Shown here: one piece after another, positions 1 to 5,445 of the stretch | Position numbering within the stretch: the first letter of the stretch is position 1 | Layout of the letters: the number at the start of each line of letters is the position of its first letter | NCBI GenBank assembly: GCA_025934335.1 | Contig: JAICYG010000133.1 | Location: 1 to 7,447 of the forward strand | DNA: 7,447 nt | Reading direction: 5' to 3' | Source: Thermoleophilia bacterium | GTDB lineage: Bacteria; Actinomycetota; Thermoleophilia; Gaiellales; Gaiellaceae | Made by a program: the position numbers and the translations under genes | The notes under the pieces: generated by a model | What the model saw: only the letters and a program-made list of their open reading frames with translations | Database searches by the model: none | What the model was told of the DNA's origin: nothing

Positions 1-2
1 AC

Positions 3-347
3 GTCCACGAGGTGCTCGCGGCCGCTCGTGCGGTCGCGTCGACCGACATGCCGGTCGGAGACGACGGCGACGCCTCGTTCGGCGACCTGATCGCCGGTAC
101 CGGCCCGTCCACCGAGGAGGAGGCGTCGGCGTCGCTCCGCGACCTGGCGGTCCGTCAGGCCGTCGCGATGCTGCCCGACCGTGAGCGCGACGTGATCGAG
201 CTTCGCTTCGGCCTCGTCGGAGAAGGCCCGGCCTCGCTCGAGGCGATCGGGAAGCAGCTCGGCCTGACGCGCGAGCGCGTGCGGCAGATCGAGACCGAGG
301 CACTGCGCAAGCTGGCGCAGAACGAGGACCTCGCAGACGCTGCGTAG
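3..347 (+). CDS. RNA polymerase sigma-70 factor, RpoD-like, C-terminal part (5' end outside window)
   Basis: This is the promoter-recognition end of a group 1/2 sigma-70 factor, which directs core RNA polymerase to housekeeping-type promoters. The frame is open from the first bases of the window to a TAG stop, so the start lies upstream; 114 residues are visible. The early stretch with PVGDDGDASFGDLI is typical of the region 3 to region 4 junction of RpoD/SigA proteins. It is followed by region 4.1 (LPDRERDVIELRFGL) and the region 4.2 helix-turn-helix with LTRERVRQIETEALRKL, which contacts the -35 element. The tail after region 4.2 (AQNEDLADAA) is short and lacks the usual RDYLE-like ending of many primary sigma factors, so a group 2 paralogue is possible. 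The next gene on the same strand starts 19 nt after the stop, with a perfect hairpin between them. Confidence 0.95.
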   Translation, partial: VHEVLAAARAVASTDMPVGDDGDASFGDLIAGTGPSTEEEASASLRDLAVRQAVAMLPDRERDVIELRFGLVGEGPASLEAIGKQLGLTRERVRQIETEALRKLAQNEDLADAA

Positions 348-354
348 CTGAGTA

Positions 355-389
355 TCGTCGTGGGCGGTGGAGCTCACCGCCCACGACGA
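355..389 (+). terminator. Perfect 15-bp inverted repeat between sigma factor and antiporter, over the antiporter start codon
   Basis: The arms 355-369 and 375-389 are exact reverse complements (TCGTCGTGGGCGGTG and CACCGCCCACGACGA) around the 5-nt loop GAGCT. The hairpin begins 8 nt after the sigma stop codon, where an intrinsic terminator would sit, but no T-run follows it. Its left arm ends in the GTG start codon of the antiporter (367-369). It could therefore be a terminator or attenuator without a U-tract, or a structure that hides the antiporter start, or both. The inverted repeat is directly seen; the role is inferred. Confidence 0.6.
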
Positions 390-1935
390 GCTCGCGCTGC
401 TCGCGCTCCTCGCCGCGCTCGGCGCGATGCTCGTCGCCGCGGCCGCGAGCCGGCTCGCGGCGCCCGTGTGGCTCGTCTGCGGCGGGCTCCTGCTCGGCTT
501 CGTACCCGGGCTGCCGCACGTCGAGCTGCCGCCGGATCTCGTCCTCGTCGCGATCCTGCCGCCGCTCCTCTACTCGTCGGCGTTCTTCACCGGCCTGCGC
601 GACCTGCGGGCCAACCTGCGCCCGATCTCGCTGCTCGCGTTCGGGCTCGTCGCGGCGACGACACTCGGCGTCGCCGTCGTCGCCCACGCTGCCGTGCCGC
701 GCCTCTCGTGGGCGGGTGCGTTCACACTCGGCGCCATCGTTTCGCCGACCGATGCCCTTGCGGCGACCGAGGTCGCGCGCCGCCTGTCGCTGCCGCGGCG
801 CGTCGTCTCGATCATCGAGGGCGAGAGCCTCGTCAACGACGGAATGGCACTCGTGCTCTACAAGTTCGCCGTCGCGGCCGCCGTTACGGGCGCGTTCTCG
901 CTCTGGACAGCGTCGTGGAAGCTCGTCCTGAACGTCGTCGGCGGGATCGCCGTCGGCCTCGCGGTCGGCTTCGTCGTGCGTCAGGTGCGGCGCCGCGTGG
1001 ACGACACGCCGACCGAGGTCGCGATCGCGCTCCTCTCCGGCTACCTCGCCTACCTGCCCGCGGCGGCACTCGACGTCTCCGGCGTGCTCGCCGCCGTGAC
1101 GATCGGCGTCTACATGGGCTGGTACACGCCGGAGCTGACGAACGTGCAGACGCGGCTCTCCGGCAACGCCTTCTGGGAGCTGCTCGTCTTCCTCGTCAAC
1201 GCGCTCCTGTTCGCGCTCGTCGGGTTCCAGCTGCGCTCGATCGCCTCGCGGCTGCCGATCACCGAGAAGCTGATCGACGAATCGGCGATCGTCGTCGCCG
1301 CGGTGGTGGCGATCAGGTTCGTCTGGGTGCCCATCTTCACCTACGTGCCGCGATTCCTCTTCCGGCGCATCCGGGAGCGCGACCCGTACCCGCCCTGGCA
1401 GGCGCCGGTCGTGATCGCGTGGGCGGGAGTGCGCGGCGCGGTCTCCCTCGCCGCGGCGCTCGCCCTGCCGACGAACGTCCCGCAGCGCGACACGATCGTC
1501 TTCATCACGTTCGCCGTCATCCTCTTCTCGCTGATCGGGCCGGTGGTGACGCTTCCCGGCGTCGTCCGGCTGATTGGCATCGACGAGGACGATTCCGCCT
1601 CGCGCGAGGACGCCAAGGCGCGGATCAAGGCTGCCCAGGCGGCGCTCGGCCGGCTCGAGGAGCTCGTCTCGGAGGAGTGGGTGCGCGACGACACGGCCGA
1701 GCGGCTGCGCGGCGCGTACCGCTTCCGCACGAACCGCTTCCAGGCGCGGTACACCGGCGACGACGGCGACGGCGTCGAGGCGCGCTCGGCGGACTACCAA
1801 CGCCTGCGGCACGAGCTGCTCGACGCCGAGCGTTCCGCGGTGGTCGCGCTGCGCAACGAGGGGACGATCAAGGAGGACGTCGCGCAGCGCGTGCTCCGCG
1901 ACATCGACCTCGAGGACTACCGCCTCGACGTCTGA
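367..1935 (+). CDS. Na+/H+ antiporter, CPA1 (NHE/NhaP-type) family
   Basis: This inner-membrane cation/proton exchanger would extrude Na+ (or K+/Li+) for H+ and serve pH and salt homeostasis. The 522 residues match the usual length of bacterial CPA1 proteins. Residues 1-400 are a run of hydrophobic helices carrying the family hallmarks. These are ILPPLLYSSAF (63-73), AIVSPTDALAATEV (123-136), the ion-binding ND pair in EGESLVNDG (N157-D158), SGVLAAVTIGVYMG (238-251) and the conserved Arg region WAGVRGAVSLA (R356). Residues 403-522 are a charged cytoplasmic tail, probably helical, as in family members with a regulatory tail. GTG at 367 is the only usable start after an in-frame stop at 349. 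The next in-frame ATG (427) would remove half of the first membrane helix. No convincing Shine-Dalgarno sequence is visible, and the start lies in a perfect hairpin. The gene ends 5 nt from the convergent anti-sigma gene. The exact cation cannot be read from sequence. Confidence 0.94.
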   Translation: MELTAHDELALLALLAALGAMLVAAAASRLAAPVWLVCGGLLLGFVPGLPHVELPPDLVLVAILPPLLYSSAFFTGLRDLRANLRPISLLAFGLVAATTLGVAVVAHAAVPRLSWAGAFTLGAIVSPTDALAATEVARRLSLPRRVVSIIEGESLVNDGMALVLYKFAVAAAVTGAFSLWTASWKLVLNVVGGIAVGLAVGFVVRQVRRRVDDTPTEVAIALLSGYLAYLPAAALDVSGVLAAVTIGVYMGWYTPELTNVQTRLSGNAFWELLVFLVNALLFALVGFQLRSIASRLPITEKLIDESAIVVAAVVAIRFVWVPIFTYVPRFLFRRIRERDPYPPWQAPVVIAWAGVRGAVSLAAALALPTNVPQRDTIVFITFAVILFSLIGPVVTLPGVVRLIGIDEDDSASREDAKARIKAAQAALGRLEELVSEEWVRDDTAERLRGAYRFRTNRFQARYTGDDGDGVEARSADYQRLRHELLDAERSAVVALRNEGTIKEDVAQRVLRDIDLEDYRLDV

Positions 1936-1962
1936 GCCTCCTACGTGCTGAGGACGACGTCG
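1926..1962. terminator. Possible bidirectional hairpin at the convergent antiporter/anti-sigma gene ends
   Basis: CGACGTC (1926-1932) and its exact complement GACGTCG (1956-1962) flank an inner CCTC (1937-1940)/GAGG (1950-1953) pairing. The structure covers both stop codons, at 1933-1935 (+) and 1941-1943 (-), with a small internal loop. There is no T-run on either side. The position suits a shared terminator, but the stem is short and interrupted, so this is a weak call. Confidence 0.25.
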
Positions 1963-2549
1963 CCGGGTGAGTGCGTCTCCCTGGGCTGCGACGTCACGAC
2001 CCAGCCGTCGAAGCCCTTCAGCTTGTACGGAACCGTGAGCCGCACGCGCGTCGTCTTACCGTGGACGCGGAACGAGCCGCACGGCGCGACGGGCTTCCCG
2101 CGGCTCGTCAGCCAGAGCTCGTAGTACGCGTCCCGGTTCGCCTGCTGAGGCAACCCTCTCACCTCGACGAGCATCGGCCAGTTGCCGACCGCGTCCTTGT
2201 CGGCGATCAGGATCACGCCGTGCGCTCCCGGCGCCCCGTGCATCGGCACGGTCCGCACCGCCGTGAACGCCTCCGGCTTCCCCTTCGAGTGGCCGAACGC
2301 GTAGCCGCCGACGAACGCGGCGAGCGCGGCGGCGATCGCGAGCACGGCGGCGAGGCCGCGCCGGCGGCGCAGGAGGTACGCGACCTCGGGCGGGTCCGCC
2401 TGCTCGGCCGGCACGGGCGGCAGCTCGAGCACGGGCGAGAGGTCGGGTGGCGGGCCCGCCTGCACGAGCAGGTCGTGCACGCGCCGGAGCTTCAGCTCGT
2501 CCTCCGGTGTGAGCCCCTCGGTGCCGATCAGGTCGTCGAAGCTAGCCAA
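1941..2549 (-). CDS. Membrane-anchored anti-sigma factor, RskA-like C-terminal domain, no zinc motif
   Basis: This protein is predicted to hold the neighbouring ECF sigma factor inactive at the membrane until a signal arrives. The 202 residues are laid out as a short cytoplasmic segment (1-60), a basic RRRR stop-transfer motif, one membrane helix (about 65-86), and an extracytoplasmic domain (about 92-200). That domain resembles the anti-sigma-K factor RskA C-terminal domain, including its typical YYELWLTSRGKPV stretch followed by a Gly-Phe strand. The cytoplasmic part has a helix around 13-31 (LTPEDELKLRRVHDLL) and a Pro-rich linker. It contains no Cys and no HxxxCxxC motif, so it is not a zinc-binding (ZAS) anti-sigma. 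The only Cys is C157, in the outer domain. The start is TTG at 2549, supported by GGGAG 6 nt upstream (2556-2560) and by an 8-nt overlap with the sigma gene, a sign of translational coupling. The role follows from domain plus operon and has not been tested. Confidence 0.86.
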   Translation of the reverse strand: MASFDDLIGTEGLTPEDELKLRRVHDLLVQAGPPPDLSPVLELPPVPAEQADPPEVAYLLRRRRGLAAVLAIAAALAAFVGGYAFGHSKGKPEAFTAVRTVPMHGAPGAHGVILIADKDAVGNWPMLVEVRGLPQQANRDAYYELWLTSRGKPVAPCGSFRVHGKTTRVRLTVPYKLKGFDGWVVTSQPRETHSPGDVVLST

Positions 2550-3111
2550 CCTCGTCTCCCAGGATGTTCGCGAGCCGCATCAGCGCGGCGCGCGTGCGTG
2601 TCTTCACGGTACCCAGCGGGATGCCGAGAAACTCCGCGACCTCGCTCTGCGAGAGGCCGCTCCAGTAGGCGAGCGAGATCACCTCGCGCTCCCGCTCGTT
2701 CAGCTCCTCCAGTGCGCGGTGGACGCGCCACGAGACCCAGTTCTGTTCGGCAACGTCGCCGGGGCCGGGGTCGTTCGCCGCCTCTTCCGGCACCTCGGCC
2801 GGGACCTCCACGCGGCCGCGCGCCCGGTCGACGATCGCATTCCGCGCGACCGCGTACAGCCACGGCGCCCCGGGCCCGCGCTCAGGGCGATACGTGCGGG
2901 CGGAGCGCCAGATCGAGGCGAAGGTCTCCTGTACCGCGTCCTCCGCGCGGCCGCGGTCGCCGAGCCGTCGGAGCGCCAGGCCGAACACCGGCCGCGAGTA
3001 GCGCTGGTACAGCTCCTCGAACGCGCTCCGGTCGCCGTCAGCTGCGCGCTGGATCAGCTCGCCGTCGGTCGTCACACCGCGGATAGTAGGCAGAGGGAAC
3101 GCGAGCGCCAT
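2542..3111 (-). CDS. ECF-type RNA polymerase sigma factor (SigK-like)
   Basis: This is a group 4 (extracytoplasmic function) sigma factor that would redirect RNA polymerase to a stress regulon when released by its anti-sigma partner. From ATG 3111 it is 189 residues, the usual ECF size. Region 2 (about 19-85) includes AEDAVQETFASIW (56-68) for core and -10 contacts. A linker rich in Pro and Glu follows, then region 4 (about 130-182) with the helix-turn-helix LSQSEVAEFLGIPLGTVKTR, which reads the -35 element. There is no SnoaL-like or other C-terminal extension. The start is ambiguous. GTG 3135 adds 8 residues. ATG 3111 has only a distant GAGG and an abutting GGAG. GTG 3075, 20 codons into the longest frame, would begin just before the conserved TTDGELIQRAADGD stretch. 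The gene runs into the anti-sigma gene with an 8-nt overlap and is divergent from the cupredoxin gene, with 131 nt between starts. No ECF-type autoregulatory promoter could be recognised with confidence. Confidence 0.92.
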   Translation of the reverse strand: MALAFPLPTIRGVTTDGELIQRAADGDRSAFEELYQRYSRPVFGLALRRLGDRGRAEDAVQETFASIWRSARTYRPERGPGAPWLYAVARNAIVDRARGRVEVPAEVPEEAANDPGPGDVAEQNWVSWRVHRALEELNEREREVISLAYWSGLSQSEVAEFLGIPLGTVKTRTRAALMRLANILGDEVG

Positions 3112-3219
3112 CTCCGGGATTACCTCGTCGGGCACGGTCCGGATTGCCGCTCCTGTGAGTCCTCTGTAAGAACATGCTCGACGTGAGTAAAACAGAGCGC
3201 TCGCCGCGTGACTCGCCGC

Positions 3220-3249
3220 CGCGCATGCGGCATAAGAGAGGCATGCGTG
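3220..3249 (+). promoter_or_regulatory. Potential start-codon hairpin of the cupredoxin gene
   Basis: The GCATGC copies at 3223-3228 and 3241-3246 can pair, because each is self-complementary. Three further pairs extend the stem to 3220/3249 (C-G, one G-U, C-G), giving 9 bp around a 12-nt loop, 3229-3240. The loop holds the purine-rich AAGAGAG ribosome-binding stretch, and the stem holds the ATG (3243-3245). If it folds in the mRNA it would expose the binding site while burying the start codon. The pairing is seen; any regulatory role is inference. Confidence 0.35.
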
Positions 3250-4106
3250 TCCTGCTCCTCCCGCTCGCGGCGGTCGCCGCCCTCGCCTTCGCCGCCCCGG
3301 CCCCGGCCGCGACGACGAAGACCGTCAACGTCTACGGCTCGACGTTCAGCCCGAAGTCGGTGACGATCACCGAGGGCGACACGATCCGCTGGGTCAACCG
3401 CGACAACGACACCCACCAGATCTACGCGCGGGGCGGGCAGTTCGTCTCGGCGATCCTGAAGCCGAAGCAGGTGTTCCGCTTCACCTTCCGCGCGGCCGGC
3501 ACCTACCGCTACGTCGACGAGCTCCACCCGAAGCTGACCGGGACGATCGTCGTCAAGGGCGCCCCTCCGACGCTGACGCTCGCCGTCTCGCGCGTCTACG
3601 CCGTCGCAGGCGAGAGGCTCACGCTCTCGGGGATCGTCTCGAGCCACCGCGCAGGCGAGCAGGTCTCGATCTTCTACCAGCCGTACCCGGCGCCGAACCC
3701 GATCCAGCGCACGGTGATACTGACGACGGCGGGCGGTGCGTTCAGCTTCGGCGTCGCACCGGGCGTCCTGACCACGTACCTCGCGAGCTGGCAGGGCGCC
3801 TACTCGCAGCCGGCGACCGTCCAGGTGCAGCCGCGGCTGACGATGGGCCGGAACGGCGCGTGGATCATCCACGCCTACGGCGGGCACGGGCTCGCGGGCC
3901 GCGACGTGCAGTTCCAGCGCTACAACGGCGCCACGGGCCAGTGGGTGACCCTGCGCAAGGTGGAGCTGAACGCGCGCTCGTCGGCACGCATCCAGCTCAC
4001 CCTGCCGAGGGGGTTGAACCGGCTCAGGCTGGCGATGTCCGTGAACCAGGCGGGCGCCGGGCTGCTCGGTGCGACCTCGCCCGAGCTGCTCTGGCGCCAG
4101 CGCTAG
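3243..4106 (+). CDS. Secreted cupredoxin-like protein with altered copper ligands and Ig-like C-terminal domains
   Basis: This 287-residue exported protein starts with a signal peptide (1-23, basic n-region, Leu/Ala core, APAPAA cleavage area). Residues 25-105 form a plastocyanin/amicyanin-like cupredoxin domain (STFSPKSVTITEGDTIRWVN, then GTYRY and TGTIVV strands). Typical members bind a type 1 copper through two His, one Cys and one Met, and carry single electrons. Here the first ligand is present (H58, in DTHQI), but the C-x-x-H-P-x-M loop reads D92-E-L-H95-P-K-L98. Both His are kept, Cys is Asp and Met is Leu, so blue-copper chemistry is not expected. Residues about 108-196 and 197-287 look like two beta-sandwich Ig-like domains, suited to cell-surface or exopolymer contact. 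ATG 3243 is chosen because the signal peptide begins there. In-frame ATGs at 3174 and 3225 would add a charged N-terminus. Metal binding and redox role are unknown. Confidence 0.85.
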   Translation: MRVLLLPLAAVAALAFAAPAPAATTKTVNVYGSTFSPKSVTITEGDTIRWVNRDNDTHQIYARGGQFVSAILKPKQVFRFTFRAAGTYRYVDELHPKLTGTIVVKGAPPTLTLAVSRVYAVAGERLTLSGIVSSHRAGEQVSIFYQPYPAPNPIQRTVILTTAGGAFSFGVAPGVLTTYLASWQGAYSQPATVQVQPRLTMGRNGAWIIHAYGGHGLAGRDVQFQRYNGATGQWVTLRKVELNARSSARIQLTLPRGLNRLRLAMSVNQAGAGLLGATSPELLWRQR

Positions 4107-4111
4107 CGCTG
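4098..4111. repeat. 14-bp perfect palindrome at the convergent cupredoxin/SOD gene ends
   Basis: CAGCGCTAGCGCTG is its own reverse complement and contains the cupredoxin stop codon (4104-4106). It lies within 3 nt of the sodA stop (4114-4116). As RNA it gives a CAGCG/CGCTG stem with a CTAG loop, readable from either strand. Nearby GG (4093-4094) and CC (4112-4113) could extend it past a bulge. It may act as a shared terminator, although no T-run follows. Confidence 0.35.
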
Positions 4112-4113
4112 CC

Positions 4114-4722
4114 TCATCCGCGCGCCGCGTCGAAGCGGCGGCCCACCTCGTCCCAGTTGACGACGTCCCACCACGCGCCGAGGTAGTCGGGCCGGCGGTT
4201 CTGGTAGCGCAGGTAGTACGCGTGCTCCCAGACGTCGATCCCGAGGAGGGGCACGTCGCTCTGCAGCAACGGGCTGTCCTGGTTCGGGAGCGAGTAGACC
4301 GCGAGCCCGCTGCCGTCCCAGACGAGCCACGACCAGCCCGACCCGAAGCGCTTGACGCCCGCGTCGTTGACGGCCGCCTTCAGCTGGTCCGCGTCTCCGA
4401 ACGTGTCGCCGATCGCCTGCGCGAGCGAGCCCGAGGGGTCGCCGCCGCCGCCCGGCTTCATGATCTGCCAGAAGAGCGAATGGTTTGCGTGCCCGCCGCC
4501 GTTGTTGCGAACCGCCGCTTGCTTGTCCTCGGGCAGCGACGACAGGTTCGCGAGCACCTGCTCGAGCGGCTTGCCGTCCCACTCCGTCCCCTCGATCGCC
4601 TTGTTGAGGTTGTCGACGTACGCCTGATGGTGCTTCCCGTGATGGATGCGCATCGTCTGCTCGTCGATCGTCGGCTCGAGCGCGTCGTACGCGTACGGGA
4701 GCTCCGGAAGCTCGTAGGGCAC
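4114..4722 (-). CDS. sodA: Superoxide dismutase, Mn-type of the Fe/Mn family
   Basis: This enzyme converts superoxide to hydrogen peroxide and oxygen. No signal peptide is seen, so it is cytoplasmic. The 202 residues match the usual length. All four metal ligands are present with the spacing of the Escherichia coli Mn enzyme: H27 (in MRIHHGKHHQAYV), H81 (in GGGHANHSLFW), and D163 and H167 (in GIDVWEHAYY). The gateway Tyr is Y35. The active-site Gln (Q148, in NQDSPLL) comes from the C-terminal domain and the GGG before the second His ligand is intact; both features favour Mn over Fe. The start is GTG at 4722, with a perfect AGGAGG 8 nt upstream (plus-strand CCTCCT, 4731-4736). The protein then begins PYELPELPYAYDALEP, as SODs do. 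An upstream in-frame ATG (4809) would add a non-conserved 29-residue leader. The gene is divergent from a second SOD-family gene and convergent with the cupredoxin gene (7 nt gap). Confidence 0.97.
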   Translation of the reverse strand: MPYELPELPYAYDALEPTIDEQTMRIHHGKHHQAYVDNLNKAIEGTEWDGKPLEQVLANLSSLPEDKQAAVRNNGGGHANHSLFWQIMKPGGGGDPSGSLAQAIGDTFGDADQLKAAVNDAGVKRFGSGWSWLVWDGSGLAVYSLPNQDSPLLQSDVPLLGIDVWEHAYYLRYQNRRPDYLGAWWDVVNWDEVGRRFDAARG

Positions 4723-4752
4723 TGGCGTTTCCTCCTCTTTCGGTTCTCTCCT

Positions 4753-4766
4753 GGAGGATATGCTCC
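4753..4766. promoter_or_regulatory. Near-palindrome at the centre of the divergent SOD control region
   Basis: GGAGGATATGCTCC is a palindrome over 14 bp apart from one mismatched pair (4757/4762). It sits within 3 nt of the midpoint of the 79-nt gap between the two SOD start codons (4723-4801). It also contains the most AT-rich bases of the gap (GATATG), with -10-like hexamers on each strand (TATGCT on +, TATCCT on -). It could be an operator and/or overlapping -10 elements serving both genes. No good -35 elements were found, so confidence is low. Confidence 0.3.
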
Positions 4767-4801
4767 GCGCCGCACCCGCGAATCCGGAGCCGAGGAGACC
4801 G

Positions 4802-5413
4802 ATGTCCACGACCTACGAGCAGATCACGCCCCGCGAGCTGAAGCCGGCGCTGTACGAGCTGGACGGCATCTCGCGGGAGACGATCGAGGCGCACTACAAG
4901 CTGTACCAGGGCTACGTCAACAAGCGGAACGAGATCCTCGGGAAGCTCGCCGACGCCGACCTCGCAAGCGCCAACCAGGTCTACTCCGACATCCGCTCGC
5001 TCAAGATCGACCTGACGTTCGCGATCGGCGGCATCAAGAATCACGAGATCTACTTCGAGCACCTCGGCGGCACCGGCGGCGACCCGGCCGGCCTCTTCGC
5101 CGATCTCGTCAAGCGCGAGTTCGGCTCCGTCGCCGACTGGAAGGCCGACCTGAAGGCAACCGGCATGGCGGGCCGCGGCTGGGCGTGGACGGCGTACGAC
5201 TGGGACGAGGGGCGTCTCTTCAACTACATCGGCGACGCACAGAACACCTTCCCGGTCTGGAACGCGGCCCCCCTCGTCGCGCTCGACGTCTACGAGCACG
5301 CCTACTTCGTCGACTTCGGCACCGACCGCGCGTCGTACATCGACAAGTTCTTCGACAACCTCGATTACGACGTCGTGAACGACTGGGTGCAGAAGTACGG
5401 CGTCCGCCCGTAG
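4802..5413 (+). CDS. Atypical Fe/Mn-family superoxide dismutase
   Basis: This is a second, diverged Fe/Mn SOD-fold protein of 203 residues with no signal peptide. Visible ligands are H81 (in GGIKNHEIYF), D162 and H166 (in LDVYEHAYF), and the Gln partner Q147 is kept. Deviations are concentrated at the active site. The first-ligand helix reads AHYKLYQGYVNKRN, placing H31 seven residues before the gateway Tyr (Y38) rather than the usual eight, so an ungapped alignment puts A30 at the ligand position. Residues 34-35 are L-Y where the canonical enzyme has H-H. Y164 replaces the Trp of the DVWEHAYY signature. It may be an active cambialistic or Fe SOD with a shifted helix register, or a related fold with altered chemistry. 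ATG 4802 follows GAGGAG at 4-nt spacing (4792-4797); the in-frame ATG 4760 upstream lacks this. It is divergent from the Mn-type gene and 32 nt upstream of plsY, so co-transcription with plsY is possible. Confidence 0.88.
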   Translation: MSTTYEQITPRELKPALYELDGISRETIEAHYKLYQGYVNKRNEILGKLADADLASANQVYSDIRSLKIDLTFAIGGIKNHEIYFEHLGGTGGDPAGLFADLVKREFGSVADWKADLKATGMAGRGWAWTAYDWDEGRLFNYIGDAQNTFPVWNAAPLVALDVYEHAYFVDFGTDRASYIDKFFDNLDYDVVNDWVQKYGVRP

Positions 5414-5445
5414 CCGCCGACCGCTCCTAGTACTCTGAGTCGGGC

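Noticed and set aside
360..1970. A long plus-strand open frame in another register over the antiporter gene
   Set aside because: Its translation is almost entirely Arg, Ala, Gly and Pro with no motifs, a shadow of high-GC coding. The overlapping frame gives a complete, motif-rich CPA1 antiporter.
1971..3086. A long plus-strand open frame opposite the ECF sigma/anti-sigma genes
   Set aside because: It is low-complexity Arg-rich sequence. The minus strand holds two well-formed proteins with a coupled start/stop overlap.
3096..3130. GGAAC followed by CGTC on the plus strand, resembling ECF promoter boxes
   Set aside because: The spacing (about 25 nt) is far too long for an ECF promoter, and it lies inside or just before the ECF coding region.
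3162..3197. CTCTGT/ACAGAG inverted repeat between the ECF sigma gene and the cupredoxin gene
   Set aside because: The arms are only 6 bp with a 24-nt gap, and the inner complementary triplets have a different centre. This is within what chance would give.
4723..4809. Longer SOD N-termini from ATG 4809 (minus) and ATG 4760 (plus)
   Set aside because: The added residues do not look like SOD sequence or a signal peptide, and the perfect ribosome-binding sites lie directly before GTG 4722 and ATG 4802.
4069..5430. Long open frames on both strands across the SOD genes (also 4103-5299 on the minus strand)
   Set aside because: Both translate to Arg/Ala/Val-rich sequence without motifs, while the other frames encode two full SOD-family proteins with strong ribosome-binding sites.
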